Part shown: in pieces, positions 30,367 through 40,920 of the stretch | Numbering within the stretch: position 1 is the first letter of the stretch | Layout of the letters: every line of letters starts with the position of its first letter | Assembly: GCF_001307805.1 (NCBI RefSeq) | Contig: NZ_CP013862.1 | Coordinates: forward strand, 372,001-436,000 | Reading direction: 5' to 3' | Source of the DNA: Lentibacillus amyloliquefaciens | GTDB lineage: Bacteria; Bacillota; Bacilli; Bacillales; Amphibacillaceae | DNA: 64,000 bases | Translations under genes and position numbers: made by a program | Notes under the pieces: model-generated | What the model saw: the letters and a program-made list of their open reading frames with translations, nothing else | Told to the model about the DNA's origin: nothing | Database searches by the model: none

Positions 30367-32526
30367 ATGAGCAAAATGCGTATATATGAATATGCAAAGC
30401 AGAACAATACGACAACTAAAGAAGTCATTCAGTATTTAAAAGACTTGAATATTGATGTTAAAAACCACATGTCGACAGTTTCCATCGAAACTATTGTGGA
30501 ACTTGATAAAAAATTTAATCCTAAAAAGAAAGACGAAAACACAAAATCCAATCAGCAAAAACAACATCAGAACGTGTCCAATCAATCAGGGAATAGCAAC
30601 AACAAACCTAAAAAAAATAATCCAAACAATCATAAGACAAAAGATCAGAGCCAGAACCGCAGAGGACAACAAAATAGAAATAATAAGCACAAGAATAATA
30701 AAAAAGGGAAGAGCAATAATTCTGCTCCTGGCTCAAAACAACAGAAACAGCAGCAAAAGCCAGCTAAGAAAACACCTGAAAAAATCACTTACAGTGAGAC
30801 GTTGACAGTAACCGATTTAGCTCATAAATTGAACAAAGATACATCTGAAATCCTTAAAAAATTGATGTTTCTGGGTGTTATGGCAAATAAGAACCAGGAT
30901 CTTGATGATGATACGGTTGAATTGTTGTGTGACGAGTTTGGTGTAGCAGTTGAAAAGGAAATTATTTTGGAAGATACTGATTTTGATAAGTATCTTGAAG
31001 AAGACAATCCGGCTAATTTAGTTGAACGTCCTGCTGTTGTCACCATTATGGGGCATGTGGACCATGGAAAAACGACACTCTTGGATTCAATCCGTGAAAC
31101 TAAAGTGACAGCAGGCGAAGCAGGCGGTATAACTCAGCATATTGGTGCCTATCAGATCGAAAATGATGGTAAAAAAATCACTTTTCTTGATACACCGGGG
31201 CACGCTGCCTTTACCAGCATGCGTTCACGCGGCGCTCAAATAACGGATATTGCCGTATTAGTAGTAGCAGCAGATGACGGTGTCATGCCTCAGACAGTGG
31301 AGGCCATTAACCATGCCAAAGCTGCTGAAGTACCGATTATTGTCGCAGTTAATAAGATGGATAAAGAAGGCGCTAATCCTGATCGTGTCATGCAAGAACT
31401 GACAGAATATGAATTAATCCCTGAAGACTGGGGAGGCGAGACCATTTTCGTTAACTTATCGGCGGTCAAGCACGAAGGTATTGATGATCTTCTCGAAATG
31501 CTGGTCCTCGTTACAGAAATGGAAGAATTGAAAGCAAATCCGAATGCTCATGCGTTTGGAACTGTTATTGAAGCACAGCTGGAAAAAGGAAGAGGATCTG
31601 TCGCAACGCTCTTAATCCAGAATGGCACATTACATGTTGGCGACTCGGTAGTTGTCGGCGATGCGTTTGGCCGTGTCCGTGCGATGGTTAATGATGAAGG
31701 AAGACGTGTTAAAACGGCTGATCCTTCAACCCCTGTGGAGATCACTGGCTTAAATCATGTTCCGCAAGCAGGAGATCAATTCTTGGTGTTCAAAGACGAG
31801 AAAAAAGCCCGCCAGGTCGGAGAAGCCCGTCAGCAAAAACACATTCAGGAAAATCGATCTGAATCATCAAAAGTAAGTCTGGATGATTTATTTGAACAGA
31901 TTAAAGAAGGCGATATGAAAGAAATTAATATCGTTATTAAAGCTGATGTTCAAGGTTCTGCAGAAGCTCTGGCTTCATCGATCAGTAAAATTGATGTAGA
32001 GGGCGTTAAAATTAAAATTATTCACACCGGTGTTGGCGCGATTAAAGAATCTGATATTATTCTAGCCTCAGCATCCAATGCAGTTGTTATCGGATTTAAC
32101 GTGCGCCCTGATGCCAATGCGAAAAAAGCGGCAGAATCAGAAAAAGTCGATGTCCGTCTTCACCGTGTTATCTACAAAGCGATTGAAGAAATGGAATCTG
32201 CGATGAAGGGAATGCTCGATCCTGAATATGAGGAGAAAGTCATCGGTCAGGTTGAAGTTCGTGAAACATTCAAAGTTTCTAAAATCGGAACAATTGCCGG
32301 CAGTTATGTTACAGACGGTAAAGTGACACGAAATTCAGGCGTACGTTTGATTCGTGATGGCGTTGTTAAATTTGAAGGTGAAATTGATAGTCTGAAGCGT
32401 TATAAGGATGATGTGAAAGAAGTAGCACAAAACTACGAATGCGGTATCACAATCAAAAACTTTAATGATATTAAAGAAGGCGATATGATTGAAGCATTCG
32501 TCATGGAGGAAATTGAACGCACATGA
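30367..32526 (+). CDS. infB: Translation initiation factor IF-2
   Basis: IF-2 brings initiator tRNA to the 30S subunit and promotes subunit joining. The 719-aa product has an N-terminal segment, then a basic Asn/Gln/Lys-rich linker (about 55-140). A second IF2-N domain ([20 protein letters not shown]) follows. The GTPase domain has [12 protein letters not shown] (G1), DTPGHAAFT (G3) and NKMDK (G4), and C-terminal domains II-IV complete the protein. GGGGGTGAA precedes the ATG; the longer open frame extends back into ylxQ. Confidence 0.98.
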   Translation: MSKMRIYEYAKQNNTTTKEVIQYLKDLNIDVKNHMSTVSIETIVELDKKFNPKKKDENTKSNQQKQHQNVSNQSGNSNNKPKKNNPNNHKTKDQSQNRRGQQNRNNKHKNNKKGKSNNSAPGSKQQKQQQKPAKKTPEKITYSETLTVTDLAHKLNKDTSEILKKLMFLGVMANKNQDLDDDTVELLCDEFGVAVEKEIILEDTDFDKYLEEDNPANLVERPAVVTIMGHVDHGKTTLLDSIRETKVTAGEAGGITQHIGAYQIENDGKKITFLDTPGHAAFTSMRSRGAQITDIAVLVVAADDGVMPQTVEAINHAKAAEVPIIVAVNKMDKEGANPDRVMQELTEYELIPEDWGGETIFVNLSAVKHEGIDDLLEMLVLVTEMEELKANPNAHAFGTVIEAQLEKGRGSVATLLIQNGTLHVGDSVVVGDAFGRVRAMVNDEGRRVKTADPSTPVEITGLNHVPQAGDQFLVFKDEKKARQVGEARQQKHIQENRSESSKVSLDDLFEQIKEGDMKEINIVIKADVQGSAEALASSISKIDVEGVKIKIIHTGVGAIKESDIILASASNAVVIGFNVRPDANAKKAAESEKVDVRLHRVIYKAIEEMESAMKGMLDPEYEEKVIGQVEVRETFKVSKIGTIAGSYVTDGKVTRNSGVRLIRDGVVKFEGEIDSLKRYKDDVKEVAQNYECGITIKNFNDIKEGDMIEAFVMEEIERT

Positions 32527-32801
32527 TTATGTATGCTGAAGTTGAATGTCTGCTGTATGAAAGTCATTCATTGAAGCAAAAACGTTCGGTCATCAAACGA
32601 ATAAGTGCAAAATTACGGAACGATTTGAATGTTGCCGTTACAGAGCTCGATTATCATGATTTATGGCAGCGTACAAAGTTTGGAATTGTGACGCTTTCCA
32701 ATGAAAAAACGCATGCGGAACAGGTGATTCAAGCTGCCCTTAAGATGATTGATACATTTACTGAAGTTGAACGTACCATCACAAATGTAGAGCCTTTGTA
32801 G
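32523..32801 (+). CDS. ylxP: DUF503 protein YlxP
   Basis: A 92-aa DUF503 member, linked in Bacillus to ribosome assembly through its place between infB and rbfA. It has the family pattern [21 protein letters not shown] near the start, and [21 protein letters not shown]. Its start overlaps the infB stop by four bases. Molecular function is unproven. Confidence 0.9.
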   Translation: MIMYAEVECLLYESHSLKQKRSVIKRISAKLRNDLNVAVTELDYHDLWQRTKFGIVTLSNEKTHAEQVIQAALKMIDTFTEVERTITNVEPL

Positions 32802-32944
32802 CGCGGACATCAAGTACTGTCCATTCCGGGGTGAAATGCGTTATTTCATTTTCACAGTGGTGTCTGAAACGCTATTTGAGAAATGCAGAATACAAGTCAA
32901 AATCCCCGCAGATTGACGTTTCATTTATACAGAGGTGAATAAAA

Positions 32945-33286
32945 ATGAGCGATATCCGTGCAAATCGTGTAGCAGAACAAATGAAAAAAGAGTTAGGTGA
33001 GCTTATCGGCCAAAAGATAAAAGATCCGCGCATCGGATTTGTGACGGTTACAGATGTGGAAGTTACCGGAGACTTGCAGCAGGCTAAAGTATTTATCTCC
33101 GTGCTTGGAAGCGAAGAAGAAAAGCATGATACACTTGTTGGTCTTGCTAAAGCAAAAGGGTTTATCCGTTCCGAAATCGGTCAGCGTATCCGTTTGAGAA
33201 AAACACCTGAAATAACATTCGAAATTGACGAAGCCTTTGAATATGGCAATCGTATCGAGAAAATACTTCGCGATTTAAACAACTGA
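32945..33286 (+). CDS. rbfA: 30S ribosome-binding factor A
   Basis: RbfA is a KH-type factor for 16S rRNA 5'-end maturation and cold adaptation. The 113-aa protein has [36 protein letters not shown] and a C-terminal [26 protein letters not shown] precedes the ATG. A 140-base gap separates it from ylxP, and a terminator follows. Confidence 0.96.
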   Translation: MSDIRANRVAEQMKKELGELIGQKIKDPRIGFVTVTDVEVTGDLQQAKVFISVLGSEEEKHDTLVGLAKAKGFIRSEIGQRIRLRKTPEITFEIDEAFEYGNRIEKILRDLNN

Positions 33287-33304
33287 GCAGTATGATTACA
33301 GATT

Positions 33305-33335
33305 AATCTGACTCATCGTCGAGTCAGATTTTTCC
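33305..33335 (+). terminator. Intrinsic terminator after rbfA
   Basis: A perfect 10-base stem (AATCTGACTC with GAGTCAGATT) has a 6-base loop and a T-run. Confidence 0.85.
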
Positions 33336-33399
33336 TTGCAATCTTGGAAAGTAAAATTAAAATCAGTCAATTCTTCCGTCAACTATAGGAGCTGATGAT

Positions 33400-34299
33400 A
33401 TGGTTCATGGTATTTTACCTTTATGGAAACCCAAGGGGATGACCTCGCATGACTGCGTAATAAAACTACGCAGATTATTTCATACAAAAAAAGTCGGACA
33501 TACCGGTACACTGGATCCGGAGGCTGAAGGTGTCTTGCCAATTTGTATTGGAAAGGCCACCAAAATCGCATCTTTTTTGACTGAGACCAAAAAAACATAC
33601 ATAACTGAGGTGAAGCTGGGGAGTTCAACTGAAACTGAAGATAAGACAGGTGCAGTTGTAGAATCTAAACAGGTGTCATCCCCTCCATCTCAACAGACTG
33701 TTGAAAACGTGTTACAATTATTTCGGGGTCAAATCACCCAAGTACCGCCTATGTATTCTGCGATAAAAGTTAACGGAAAGAAATTATATGAATATGCCCG
33801 GGAGAATGAAACTGTTGAACGTCCGCAGCGTGATTGTTTTATTCATCAGCTGTATCAGCTGGATGAGAAGGGCACCCGCGACAGTTTCTGGTTAAAAGTA
33901 GTTTGTTCTAAAGGAACTTATATCCGGACACTATGTGTTGATATCGGGCATCACCTTGGCTATCCGGCACATATGTCCGATTTATACAGGACTGCATCGG
34001 GTGCTATAACTAAGACAGATACGGTTACGTTTGATGAGATTGAAATGGCAGTCAGGCATAACAGACAAGAGCAATTATTGTTGCCAATAACCAGTGGACT
34101 CACGCATTTGGACCGGTTATATGTGGATGAAAGCACAAAAAAACGAATTCTTCATGGACAAAAGCTCAAGAAGGACGATTTAGTGCCCGATACCGATCCT
34201 TTTTTGGTCATGTGCAATAAAGAGGTTTTGGCCATCTATAAAACACATCCCGAGCATAATATGATGATTAAACCAGTTCGCGTTTTTAATGATCAATAA
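33400..34299 (+). CDS. truB: tRNA pseudouridine-55 synthase TruB
   Basis: TruB makes the universal pseudouridine at position 55 of the T-loop. The 299-aa protein has LPLWKPKGMTSHDCV near the start. The catalytic Asp lies in VGHTGTLDPEAEGVLPICIG (about 33-52). YSAIKVNGKKLYEYAR and the PUA-like C-terminus follow. AGGAGCTGATGAT precedes the ATG. Confidence 0.97.
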   Translation: MVHGILPLWKPKGMTSHDCVIKLRRLFHTKKVGHTGTLDPEAEGVLPICIGKATKIASFLTETKKTYITEVKLGSSTETEDKTGAVVESKQVSSPPSQQTVENVLQLFRGQITQVPPMYSAIKVNGKKLYEYARENETVERPQRDCFIHQLYQLDEKGTRDSFWLKVVCSKGTYIRTLCVDIGHHLGYPAHMSDLYRTASGAITKTDTVTFDEIEMAVRHNRQEQLLLPITSGLTHLDRLYVDESTKKRILHGQKLKKDDLVPDTDPFLVMCNKEVLAIYKTHPEHNMMIKPVRVFNDQ

Positions 34300-34320
34300 G
34301 TAAAGTGCAGGTGAAATAAT

Positions 34321-35262
34321 TTGCGGACAATCAGATTAACCTATCCCCATACATTATTAATGGATGAACTACCGGAAACGGTTGCTGCCATCGGCTTTTT
34401 TGATGGTGTTCATAAAGGTCATCAGCAGCTGATTAACACAGCTGTCAATAAAGCAAGGGATGACCAGATGGAAAGTGCTGTTATCACCTTTCATCCACAT
34501 CCATCCGTAGTATTAAAAAAAGGTGTACAATATGTTCAATATATAACGCCGTTGCGTGAAAAACAAAAAGTTTTGCAGCAGCTTGGTGTCGATCGCCTTT
34601 ATATCATCACATTTGATAAAGATTTGTCTTCATTGGAACCACAGACCTTTGTTGAACATTTCATTATAAATTTAAACATAAAACATCTTGTAGCAGGCTT
34701 CGATTTTTCATACGGCCATAAAGGACTGGGAAATGTGCAGACACTTGGTGATCATGCTAAAGGAATGTTTGATTATACTGTGGTCGAAAAGGTCCGGTCT
34801 GATGATCAAAAAATAAGTTCTACAAGGATAAGAGAGCTTATGAAATCAGGTAACATAAAAGAAGCTAATAATTTGCTTGGTCGGCCGCTGATTGTCCGCG
34901 GCGTCGTTGAAGAGGGTGAAAAACGCGGCAGAGCCATAGGCTATCCGACGGCGAATATAAAGGTATCTCAAGATGCGCTGCTTCCCAGAATAGGCGTATA
35001 CGCTGTGAAAGTGCTTTTTAAAAATGAAGTGTACGAAGGGATGGCCAGTTTGGGGTATAATCCCACGTTCACCTCTGACAGAGAGACCCCCATCGTTGAA
35101 GTGAATATATTTGATTACAATAACGATTTATATGGGGAAGAACTTGTCGTGGAATGGCATAAGTATATCCGGGACGAAGTGAAATTTGAAAGTGCTGAAA
35201 AACTGGTAGAACAAATTGATCAGGATGAAAAAGATATTCGAAACTACTTTTACCGTTCATAA
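34321..35262 (+). CDS. ribF: Bifunctional riboflavin kinase/FAD synthetase
   Basis: The N-terminal FMN adenylyltransferase domain has GFFDGVHKGHQ (about 22-32) and SSTRIRELMKSG. The C-terminal riboflavin kinase domain has GRAIGYPTANI and ends near IDQDEKDIRNYF. The 313-aa length is normal. In Bacilli it is called RibC and lies between truB and rpsO, as here. TTG start after AGGTGAAA. Confidence 0.96.
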   Translation: MRTIRLTYPHTLLMDELPETVAAIGFFDGVHKGHQQLINTAVNKARDDQMESAVITFHPHPSVVLKKGVQYVQYITPLREKQKVLQQLGVDRLYIITFDKDLSSLEPQTFVEHFIINLNIKHLVAGFDFSYGHKGLGNVQTLGDHAKGMFDYTVVEKVRSDDQKISSTRIRELMKSGNIKEANNLLGRPLIVRGVVEEGEKRGRAIGYPTANIKVSQDALLPRIGVYAVKVLFKNEVYEGMASLGYNPTFTSDRETPIVEVNIFDYNNDLYGEELVVEWHKYIRDEVKFESAEKLVEQIDQDEKDIRNYFYRS

Positions 35263-35360
35263 AGTAAACTTTTCATTTGCTGCTGAATAAGAGGAACAAA
35301 GGCTAAGTTCGCCACGTCAATAGCCAACGCCTCCCGAGATCTGCACCCTGCAGGCCATTG

Positions 35361-35428
35361 CAGAATCGGACATTTATGGACAGTTTAGCCGCCGTTCTGG
35401 GGCGGGTTACTGACCATTACATGCGGGG
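35361..35428 (+). repeat. Dispersed intergenic repeat, copy 2 (before rpsO)
   Basis: Sixty-eight bases align end to end with the copy before polC (same blocks, same orientation). A hairpin CCGCC/GGCGG lies in the centre. It stands in the ribF-rpsO gap, upstream of the rpsO promoter. Confidence 0.75.
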
Positions 35429-35450
35429 TAAAATCAATCACAACTGATCC

Positions 35451-35479
35451 TTGCAATTTTGACAAAAAAGATGTATTCT
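35451..35479 (+). promoter_or_regulatory. Candidate promoter for rpsO
   Basis: TTGCAA and TATTCT are separated by 17 bases, with a TG before the -10. A TTGACA also lies within the spacer. Downstream, an inverted pair (about 35494-35526, CGGCAAATCG against CGATTGCTG) could form the leader structure often used for S15 autoregulation. The rest of this roughly 300-base gap holds only the dispersed repeat. Confidence 0.4.
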
Positions 35480-35565
35480 TGAATACGAAACCATCGCTCG
35501 GCAAATCGTAACTCCGGCGATTGCTGGGGGATTGGGGATATTAATTATTTATGGAGGTGAGCCAA

Positions 35566-35835
35566 ATGGCTATCACAAAAGAGCGTAAGAACGAAATTAT
35601 TAGTGAATACAAAGTTCATGATAATGATACTGGTTCCCCTGAAGTACAAATTGCAGTACTGACTGAGGAAATCACTAAATTAAACGAACATCTGCGCGCG
35701 CATCAAAAAGACCATCATTCACGAAGAGGACTTTTGAAAATGGTAGGTAGGCGTCGGCATTTGCTGAACTACTTGCGTAATAAAGATGTTACACGCTATC
35801 GCGAATTAATTAAAAGCCTCGGCCTGCGCAGATAA
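35566..35835 (+). CDS. rpsO: 30S ribosomal protein S15
   Basis: S15 is a primary 16S rRNA-binding protein. The 89-aa product contains [36 protein letters not shown] and ends LIKSLGLRR. The ATG after GGAGGTGAGCC is chosen; an in-frame ATG five codons earlier overlaps the ribosome binding site. Confidence 0.98.
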   Translation: MAITKERKNEIISEYKVHDNDTGSPEVQIAVLTEEITKLNEHLRAHQKDHHSRRGLLKMVGRRRHLLNYLRNKDVTRYRELIKSLGLRR

Positions 35836-35863
35836 GTGTATACTGACAGGCAGTAATGAGTTT

Positions 35864-35893
35864 AAAAAAGCAGGAGAAATCCTGCTTTTTTTT
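35864..35893 (+). terminator. Intrinsic terminator between rpsO and pnp
   Basis: AAAAAGCAGGA pairs with TCCTGCTTTTT in an A-run/T-run frame with a 3-4-base loop. Confidence 0.85.
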
Positions 35894-35912
35894 CTACCTT
35901 ATACACATAAAA

Positions 35913-35941
35913 TTTACATTTCTGCTTATTAACTATAAAAT
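35913..35941 (+). promoter_or_regulatory. Sigma-A promoter for pnp
   Basis: TTTACA and TAAAAT are separated by 17 bases, about 38 bases before the pnp start. Confidence 0.6.
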
Positions 35942-35978
35942 AAAAGTAGTACGTGCTTTGAAAGGAGTTTTAATACGA

Positions 35979-38096
35979 ATGACTGAAGAGAAGAAAGTGT
36001 TCTCCACGGAGATAGCCGGCAAGACTTTTACGGTTGAAACTGGAGAACTGGCTAAACAAGCAAACGGTGCATGTATGATCCGTTATGGAGATACCGCTGT
36101 ATTGTCGACGGCAACTGCATCCAATGAACCAAAAGACCTGCCATTTTTTCCATTGACCGTCAATTATGAAGAACGGTTATATGCTGTAGGCAAAATACCC
36201 GGGGGATTCATCAAACGTGAGGGACGCCCCAGTGAAAAAGCGACATTAACATCGCGGCTGATTGACCGTCCAATCCGTCCGCTCTTTCCTGACGGGTACA
36301 GAAATGAGGTACAAGTTATCAGCACGGTGATGAGTGTTGATCAGGACTGTTCAACAGAGATAGCTGCCATGATCGGATCATCGGTTGCACTATCCATTTC
36401 GGATATTCCATTTTCTGAGCCGATAGCAGGTGTGCACGTCGGCCGGGTTGATGGTGAGTTCATTATTAATCCGACTGTAGAGCAGGAAGGAAAAAGTGAT
36501 ATTGATCTCACTGTCGCAGGAACAAAAGATGCTATCAATATGGTAGAAGCAGAAGCTGATGAGGTTCCTGAAGATGTTATGCTCGATGCGATTATGTTCG
36601 GACATCAGGAAATCATCCGTCTGATTGAATTTCAGGAAACCATTATTGAAGCAGTTGGTGTTGTGAAGCGGGAATTCAATGCTGAAAAAGCAGACGATGA
36701 ACTCGTTCAAAAGCTTGAAGGTCAGGCAAGGGATAAATTGCTTAAGGCGATTCAGACAGATGGAAAGAAAGAAAGAGAAGAAGCGATAAGTCAAACTAAG
36801 GATGAAATTGTGGGCCTTTATGAAGAGGAAGAAGAAGAGGTCATAAAGCAAGTTAAATCCGTTTTGGAAGATATGGTTAAGGAAGAAGTCCGCCGGTTGA
36901 TAACAAAAGAAAAAATACGTCCTGATGGCCGAAAAGTGGATGAAATCCGGTCGCTATCCTCAAAAGTTGACGTATTGCCGAGGACACATGGTTCGGGACT
37001 GTTTACACGCGGTCAGACTCAGGCATTAAGCGTATGTACATTGGGCGCTTTAGGAGATGTCCAAGTATTGGATGGACTTGATCTGGAAGAGTCCAAACGG
37101 TTTATGCACCATTACAACTTCCCGCAATTCAGTGTTGGGGAGACAGGACCAATAAGAGGGCCGGGACGCCGGGAAATCGGTCATGGTGCATTGGGTGAAC
37201 GAGCACTTGAAAAAGTTATACCATCTGAAAAAGAGTTCCCGTATACGATTCGTCTTGTTTCAGAGGTACTGGAGTCAAATGGTTCAACTTCTCAGGCCAG
37301 TATATGCGGCAGCACCCTTGCTATGATGGATGCCGGTGTTCCAATCAAGGCGCCAGTTGCCGGAATTGCTATGGGGCTTGTCAAATCAGGTGAAGACTAT
37401 ACAATTTTAAGTGATATCCAGGGCATGGAAGATGCACTCGGTGATATGGACTTTAAAGTAGCCGGAACCGAGCAGGGTGTCACTGCACTGCAAATGGATA
37501 TCAAAATAGAAGGCTTGTCCAAAGACATTTTGGAAGAAGCGTTGTCACAGGCCAAAAAAGGACGCATACGAATTCTTGATTCGATGCTTTCAACAATTGA
37601 GGAGCCAAGACCACAGCTTTCAACGTACGCACCAAAGATTATGACCATGAATATTAATCCTGATAAAATCCGGGATGTGATTGGCCCAAGCGGAAAACAA
37701 ATAAACAAGATTATTGACGAAACAGGTGTCAAAATTGATATTGAGCAGGATGGCAGTGTCTTTATATCATCACCTGATGCAGAAATGAACGAGCAGGCAA
37801 AGCAGATCATTGAAGATCTCATTCGTGAAGTGGAAGCAGGGCAAGTTTATGTAGGCACAGTTAAACGGATCGAGAAATTCGGTGCATTTGTTGAATTATT
37901 TAAAGGTAAAGATGGTTTAGTCCATATATCTGAATTACAGGAAGAACGTACAAATAAAGTTGAAGATGCAGTTTCAATTGGTGATCAGATAACAGTGAAA
38001 GTTAAAGAAATCGATAATCATGGACGCGTCAACCTGTCTCGTAAGGCGGTTTTAAAAGAAGAACGTGAAAAGCACGAACAGGAGCAACAATCATAA
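35979..38096 (+). CDS. pnp: Polynucleotide phosphorylase
   Basis: A phosphorolytic 3'-5' exoribonuclease of RNA decay. The 705-aa product has two RNase PH-like domains separated by an all-helical region, with [18 protein letters not shown] in the first and [17 protein letters not shown] in the second. A KH domain ([16 protein letters not shown], about 560) and an S1 domain ([16 protein letters not shown]) follow. AAAGGAG precedes the ATG. The longer open frame starting 41 codons upstream crosses the terminator and promoter and is not used. Confidence 0.98.
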   Translation: MTEEKKVFSTEIAGKTFTVETGELAKQANGACMIRYGDTAVLSTATASNEPKDLPFFPLTVNYEERLYAVGKIPGGFIKREGRPSEKATLTSRLIDRPIRPLFPDGYRNEVQVISTVMSVDQDCSTEIAAMIGSSVALSISDIPFSEPIAGVHVGRVDGEFIINPTVEQEGKSDIDLTVAGTKDAINMVEAEADEVPEDVMLDAIMFGHQEIIRLIEFQETIIEAVGVVKREFNAEKADDELVQKLEGQARDKLLKAIQTDGKKEREEAISQTKDEIVGLYEEEEEEVIKQVKSVLEDMVKEEVRRLITKEKIRPDGRKVDEIRSLSSKVDVLPRTHGSGLFTRGQTQALSVCTLGALGDVQVLDGLDLEESKRFMHHYNFPQFSVGETGPIRGPGRREIGHGALGERALEKVIPSEKEFPYTIRLVSEVLESNGSTSQASICGSTLAMMDAGVPIKAPVAGIAMGLVKSGEDYTILSDIQGMEDALGDMDFKVAGTEQGVTALQMDIKIEGLSKDILEEALSQAKKGRIRILDSMLSTIEEPRPQLSTYAPKIMTMNINPDKIRDVIGPSGKQINKIIDETGVKIDIEQDGSVFISSPDAEMNEQAKQIIEDLIREVEAGQVYVGTVKRIEKFGAFVELFKGKDGLVHISELQEERTNKVEDAVSIGDQITVKVKEIDNHGRVNLSRKAVLKEEREKHEQEQQS

Positions 38097-38215
38097 TGTC
38101 TCAAAACAAGAAGCTGGAGAACCAGTTTCTTTTTTTATGTTTAACCAGGCAGTTATGACTTTACATTTCATAACCTGTCCACCCTCGTCATACGAATTAA
38201 TGAGGGGGGATATGG

Positions 38216-39172
38216 ATGCGTCGCTATCGAAGTCTTGTAAATGTTTGTGTATTTATACTGATTGTTGCCATTTCCTTTGATTATTCATATGATCCGTTTC
38301 AGCCCAGTGATACTACCACCTTTTCCAATCAGGTAAACGAGGCGGCAAAGAATGAGGACCCTCTGTATAAGGAAATAAAAAGGAAAAGCCCTGGTTATGA
38401 AGAAGCGCCGCAGAATGCTGTTATCGATAAGGTATGGAAGAAAATACCCGGCCGTTATGGTGTGGAAGTGAATGTAGACAAATCTTATGAGCAAATGAAA
38501 AAGAATGAGGCATTTGATGAAACGCTGCTTGTTTATGATCAGATTCCGCCGGAAATTACAATGGAGGATTTACCTGCCTCACCCATTTACCGGGGAAATC
38601 CACAGAAGAATGAGGTTGCATTTTTAATCAACGTGTCATGGGGTACAGAGTATATCCCCGCCATCTTGAATCGCTTAAAAGATCACAATGTAAAAGCCAC
38701 GTTTTTTATTGAAGGCAAATGGGCAATGGAAAATACAAATTATGTCAAAATGATTCATGAGCAGGGTCATGTGATTGGAAATCATGCTTATGACCATCCT
38801 GAAATGTCGCGTCTTTCAACCAATGCTATTAGCGATCAGCTCAGTAAAACGAATGAAATTTTGGAGGCCATTACAGGTGAAACACCCAAATGGTTTGCAC
38901 CTCCAAGTGGCGATTATAATGAGGAGGTTGTCAAAATAGCAGCCGAACAAAACATGGAAACGATTCTCTGGAGCGTCGACACGATTGATTGGAAGAATCC
39001 ATCTGTATCTGTTATGATGAATCGAGTGAATCAAAACATACACCCTGGCGCAACACTGTTGATGCATCCAACTTCTTCGATAAAAGAGGGACTCGATGCT
39101 CTAATCATGGAAATAAAAGATAAAGGCTATAAAATTGATACTGTTAATTCGCTGCTAAGTGCTGAAAGATAA
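38216..39172 (+). CDS. ylxY: Polysaccharide deacetylase-like sporulation protein YlxY
   Basis: A 318-aa NodB-fold protein with an N-terminal signal anchor (about 4-22). The fold shows KATFFIEGKWAME, VIGNHAYDHPEMS and WFAPPSGDYNEEV. The first motif, normally TFDDG, reads LINVSWGTEY, so the usual metal-binding Asp pair is replaced. Similar substitution is seen in other YlxY proteins, so catalytic deacetylation is uncertain. It lies next to mlpA and ymxH as in B. subtilis. GAGGGGGGAT precedes the ATG. Confidence 0.9.
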   Translation: MRRYRSLVNVCVFILIVAISFDYSYDPFQPSDTTTFSNQVNEAAKNEDPLYKEIKRKSPGYEEAPQNAVIDKVWKKIPGRYGVEVNVDKSYEQMKKNEAFDETLLVYDQIPPEITMEDLPASPIYRGNPQKNEVAFLINVSWGTEYIPAILNRLKDHNVKATFFIEGKWAMENTNYVKMIHEQGHVIGNHAYDHPEMSRLSTNAISDQLSKTNEILEAITGETPKWFAPPSGDYNEEVVKIAAEQNMETILWSVDTIDWKNPSVSVMMNRVNQNIHPGATLLMHPTSSIKEGLDALIMEIKDKGYKIDTVNSLLSAER

Positions 39173-39206
39173 AATCATTAGGTGGAACACGCTAGGAGGA
39201 AATACA

Positions 39207-40436
39207 TTGGTAGAGAAGTATACAAGTGATAATGGACTTCGAATTGTTTTGGAAAATATACCTGCTGTCAGATCTGTAACAATCGGGGTCTGGGTGAAAA
39301 CAGGTTCACGGAACGAAACAGGGGAAATCAACGGGATTTCCCATTTCATAGAGCATATGCTTTTTAAGGGAACCAGCACGAGAAGCCCTCAGGATATTGC
39401 TGAAGCGTTTGACGCGATTGGCGGTCAGGTCAATGCTTTTACCTCAAAAGAATATACGTGTTTCTATGCGAAGGTAATGGATACACATAAAGAGAAAGCT
39501 CTGGAGATTTTATCTGACATGTTCTTTAATTCGACTTTTGATGAAGAAGAAATGGATCGTGAGAAAAAAGTTGTTTTAGAAGAGATTAAAATGTATGAAG
39601 ATACCCCGGATGATATCGTTCATGACATCTTGGCACGAGCCTCCTATGGTGAACACCCATTAGGCTATCCGATTCTGGGAACGGAAAAACAGCTCCAATC
39701 GTTCACCCCGGAAAGTTTAAAGCACTATGTAAGTGAGCGGTATATACCTGAAAATGTTGTGGTTTCAGTTGCCGGCAATGTCGATAACAGCTTTATTAAG
39801 ACGGTGGAACATTACTTCAGTGATTTTGAATCAAGTGCCGGGAGAAGTGAAGTTGAACAGCCAAAATTTATGGCAGAGCAGATAGAGCGACATAAGGACA
39901 CGGAACAGGCTCATTTATGCCTCGGATACAATGGTTTGCCATTGGATGATGAGAATATTTACAGCATGACAATTGTGAATAACGTGCTTGGCGGCAGTAT
40001 GAGCTCACGGCTGTTTCAGGAAGTAAGGGAAAAACAAGGCTTGGCATATGCAGTATTTTCGTACCATGCCTCGTTTTTGGATAATGGTTTATTAACCATT
40101 TATGCCGGCACCGGAAATGATCAGTTGCCGCTTTTAAGAGAAACGGTTAATCAAACTATCGATGACTTGGTTCAGAACGGCTTAACTGATAAAGAATTAA
40201 CAAACAGTAAAGAACAGCTGAAAGGCAATCTGATGCTGAGTTTGGAAAGTACCAGCAGCCGGATGAGCCGCAATGGCCGTAATGAATTAATGTTAAACAA
40301 ACACCGGTCACTTGATGACATGATTACAAAAATTGATGCAGTCGATCACGATAAGATTCAACAAGTGATTGACTCCACCTTCAGGCATGCACCGTCAAGT
40401 GCTCTGATAGCACCGGAAGCCGTTGCGCAGGTATAA
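39207..40436 (+). CDS. mlpA: M16-family zinc protease MlpA (YmxG)
   Basis: A 409-aa processing-peptidase-like protein. The inverted zinc motif HFIEHMLFKG is at about 48-57, with the downstream Glu in a helix near LEEIKMYEDTPDD. The second half is the non-catalytic M16 domain. TTG start after TAGGAGGAA; longer frames begin inside the end of ylxY. In B. subtilis the gene is implicated in regulating extracellular protease expression. Confidence 0.93.
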   Translation: MVEKYTSDNGLRIVLENIPAVRSVTIGVWVKTGSRNETGEINGISHFIEHMLFKGTSTRSPQDIAEAFDAIGGQVNAFTSKEYTCFYAKVMDTHKEKALEILSDMFFNSTFDEEEMDREKKVVLEEIKMYEDTPDDIVHDILARASYGEHPLGYPILGTEKQLQSFTPESLKHYVSERYIPENVVVSVAGNVDNSFIKTVEHYFSDFESSAGRSEVEQPKFMAEQIERHKDTEQAHLCLGYNGLPLDDENIYSMTIVNNVLGGSMSSRLFQEVREKQGLAYAVFSYHASFLDNGLLTIYAGTGNDQLPLLRETVNQTIDDLVQNGLTDKELTNSKEQLKGNLMLSLESTSSRMSRNGRNELMLNKHRSLDDMITKIDAVDHDKIQQVIDSTFRHAPSSALIAPEAVAQV

Positions 40437-40546
40437 ATAGCCGGCACTGGGCATATAAATGGCCATAGTTGCATTAAAAGTCCTAAAAAAGGACCGGTTT
40501 TCTTTCTTTCTTTATAAACTAAAAGATGTTTATAGGAGGCGGTCTA

Positions 40547-40783
40547 GTGCGGTACAAAGATATCAGTTCCAAGGAAATTGTTGATATTAACCAGGGAACT
40601 CGCCTCGGGGTGCTGGGGCAGACAGATCTTGAAATCGATGAAAAAACCGGGCAGATCGAATCGTTTATTATTCCGAACTATAAATGGTTTGGTCTGAAAA
40701 AAGAAGGTGCTGATGCTAAAATCAGGTGGCGTTCCATCCGGAAAATTGGTGAAGATATGATTATGATTGAATCAGGTGAATAG
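40547..40783 (+). CDS. ymxH: YlmC/YmxH-family PRC-barrel protein
   Basis: A 78-aa protein of the YlmC/YmxH sporulation family. It has a PRC-barrel-like pattern: KDISSKEIVDINQGTRLG, DLEIDEKTGQIESFIIP and IRWRSIRKIGEDMIMIE. GTG start after AGGAGGCGG. It lies between mlpA and dpaA as in relatives. Exact function unknown. Confidence 0.88.
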   Translation: MRYKDISSKEIVDINQGTRLGVLGQTDLEIDEKTGQIESFIIPNYKWFGLKKEGADAKIRWRSIRKIGEDMIMIESGE

Positions 40784-40794
40784 CTTATAATTTT

Positions 40795-40834
40795 AAAGAC
40801 TGGTGTCGTTTTAATCGAACGCCAGTCTTTTTTT
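40795..40834 (+). terminator. Intrinsic terminator after ymxH
   Basis: AAAGACTGGTG pairs with CGCCAGTCTTT (one wobble), with an inner TCG/CGA pair in the loop, then seven Ts. Confidence 0.85.
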
Positions 40835-40920
40835 GTGCTGGTAATCACCAACTCGCGAAAAACACATAAACTATTTTGAAAACCGATTTAGAAGATGCCT
40901 TAACGGAGGATTTTTCAGCG

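Noticed and set aside
35856..35978. N-terminal extension of polynucleotide phosphorylase
   Set aside because: The extra 41 codons cross an intrinsic terminator and the pnp promoter; the ATG after AAAGGAG gives the normal 705-aa protein.
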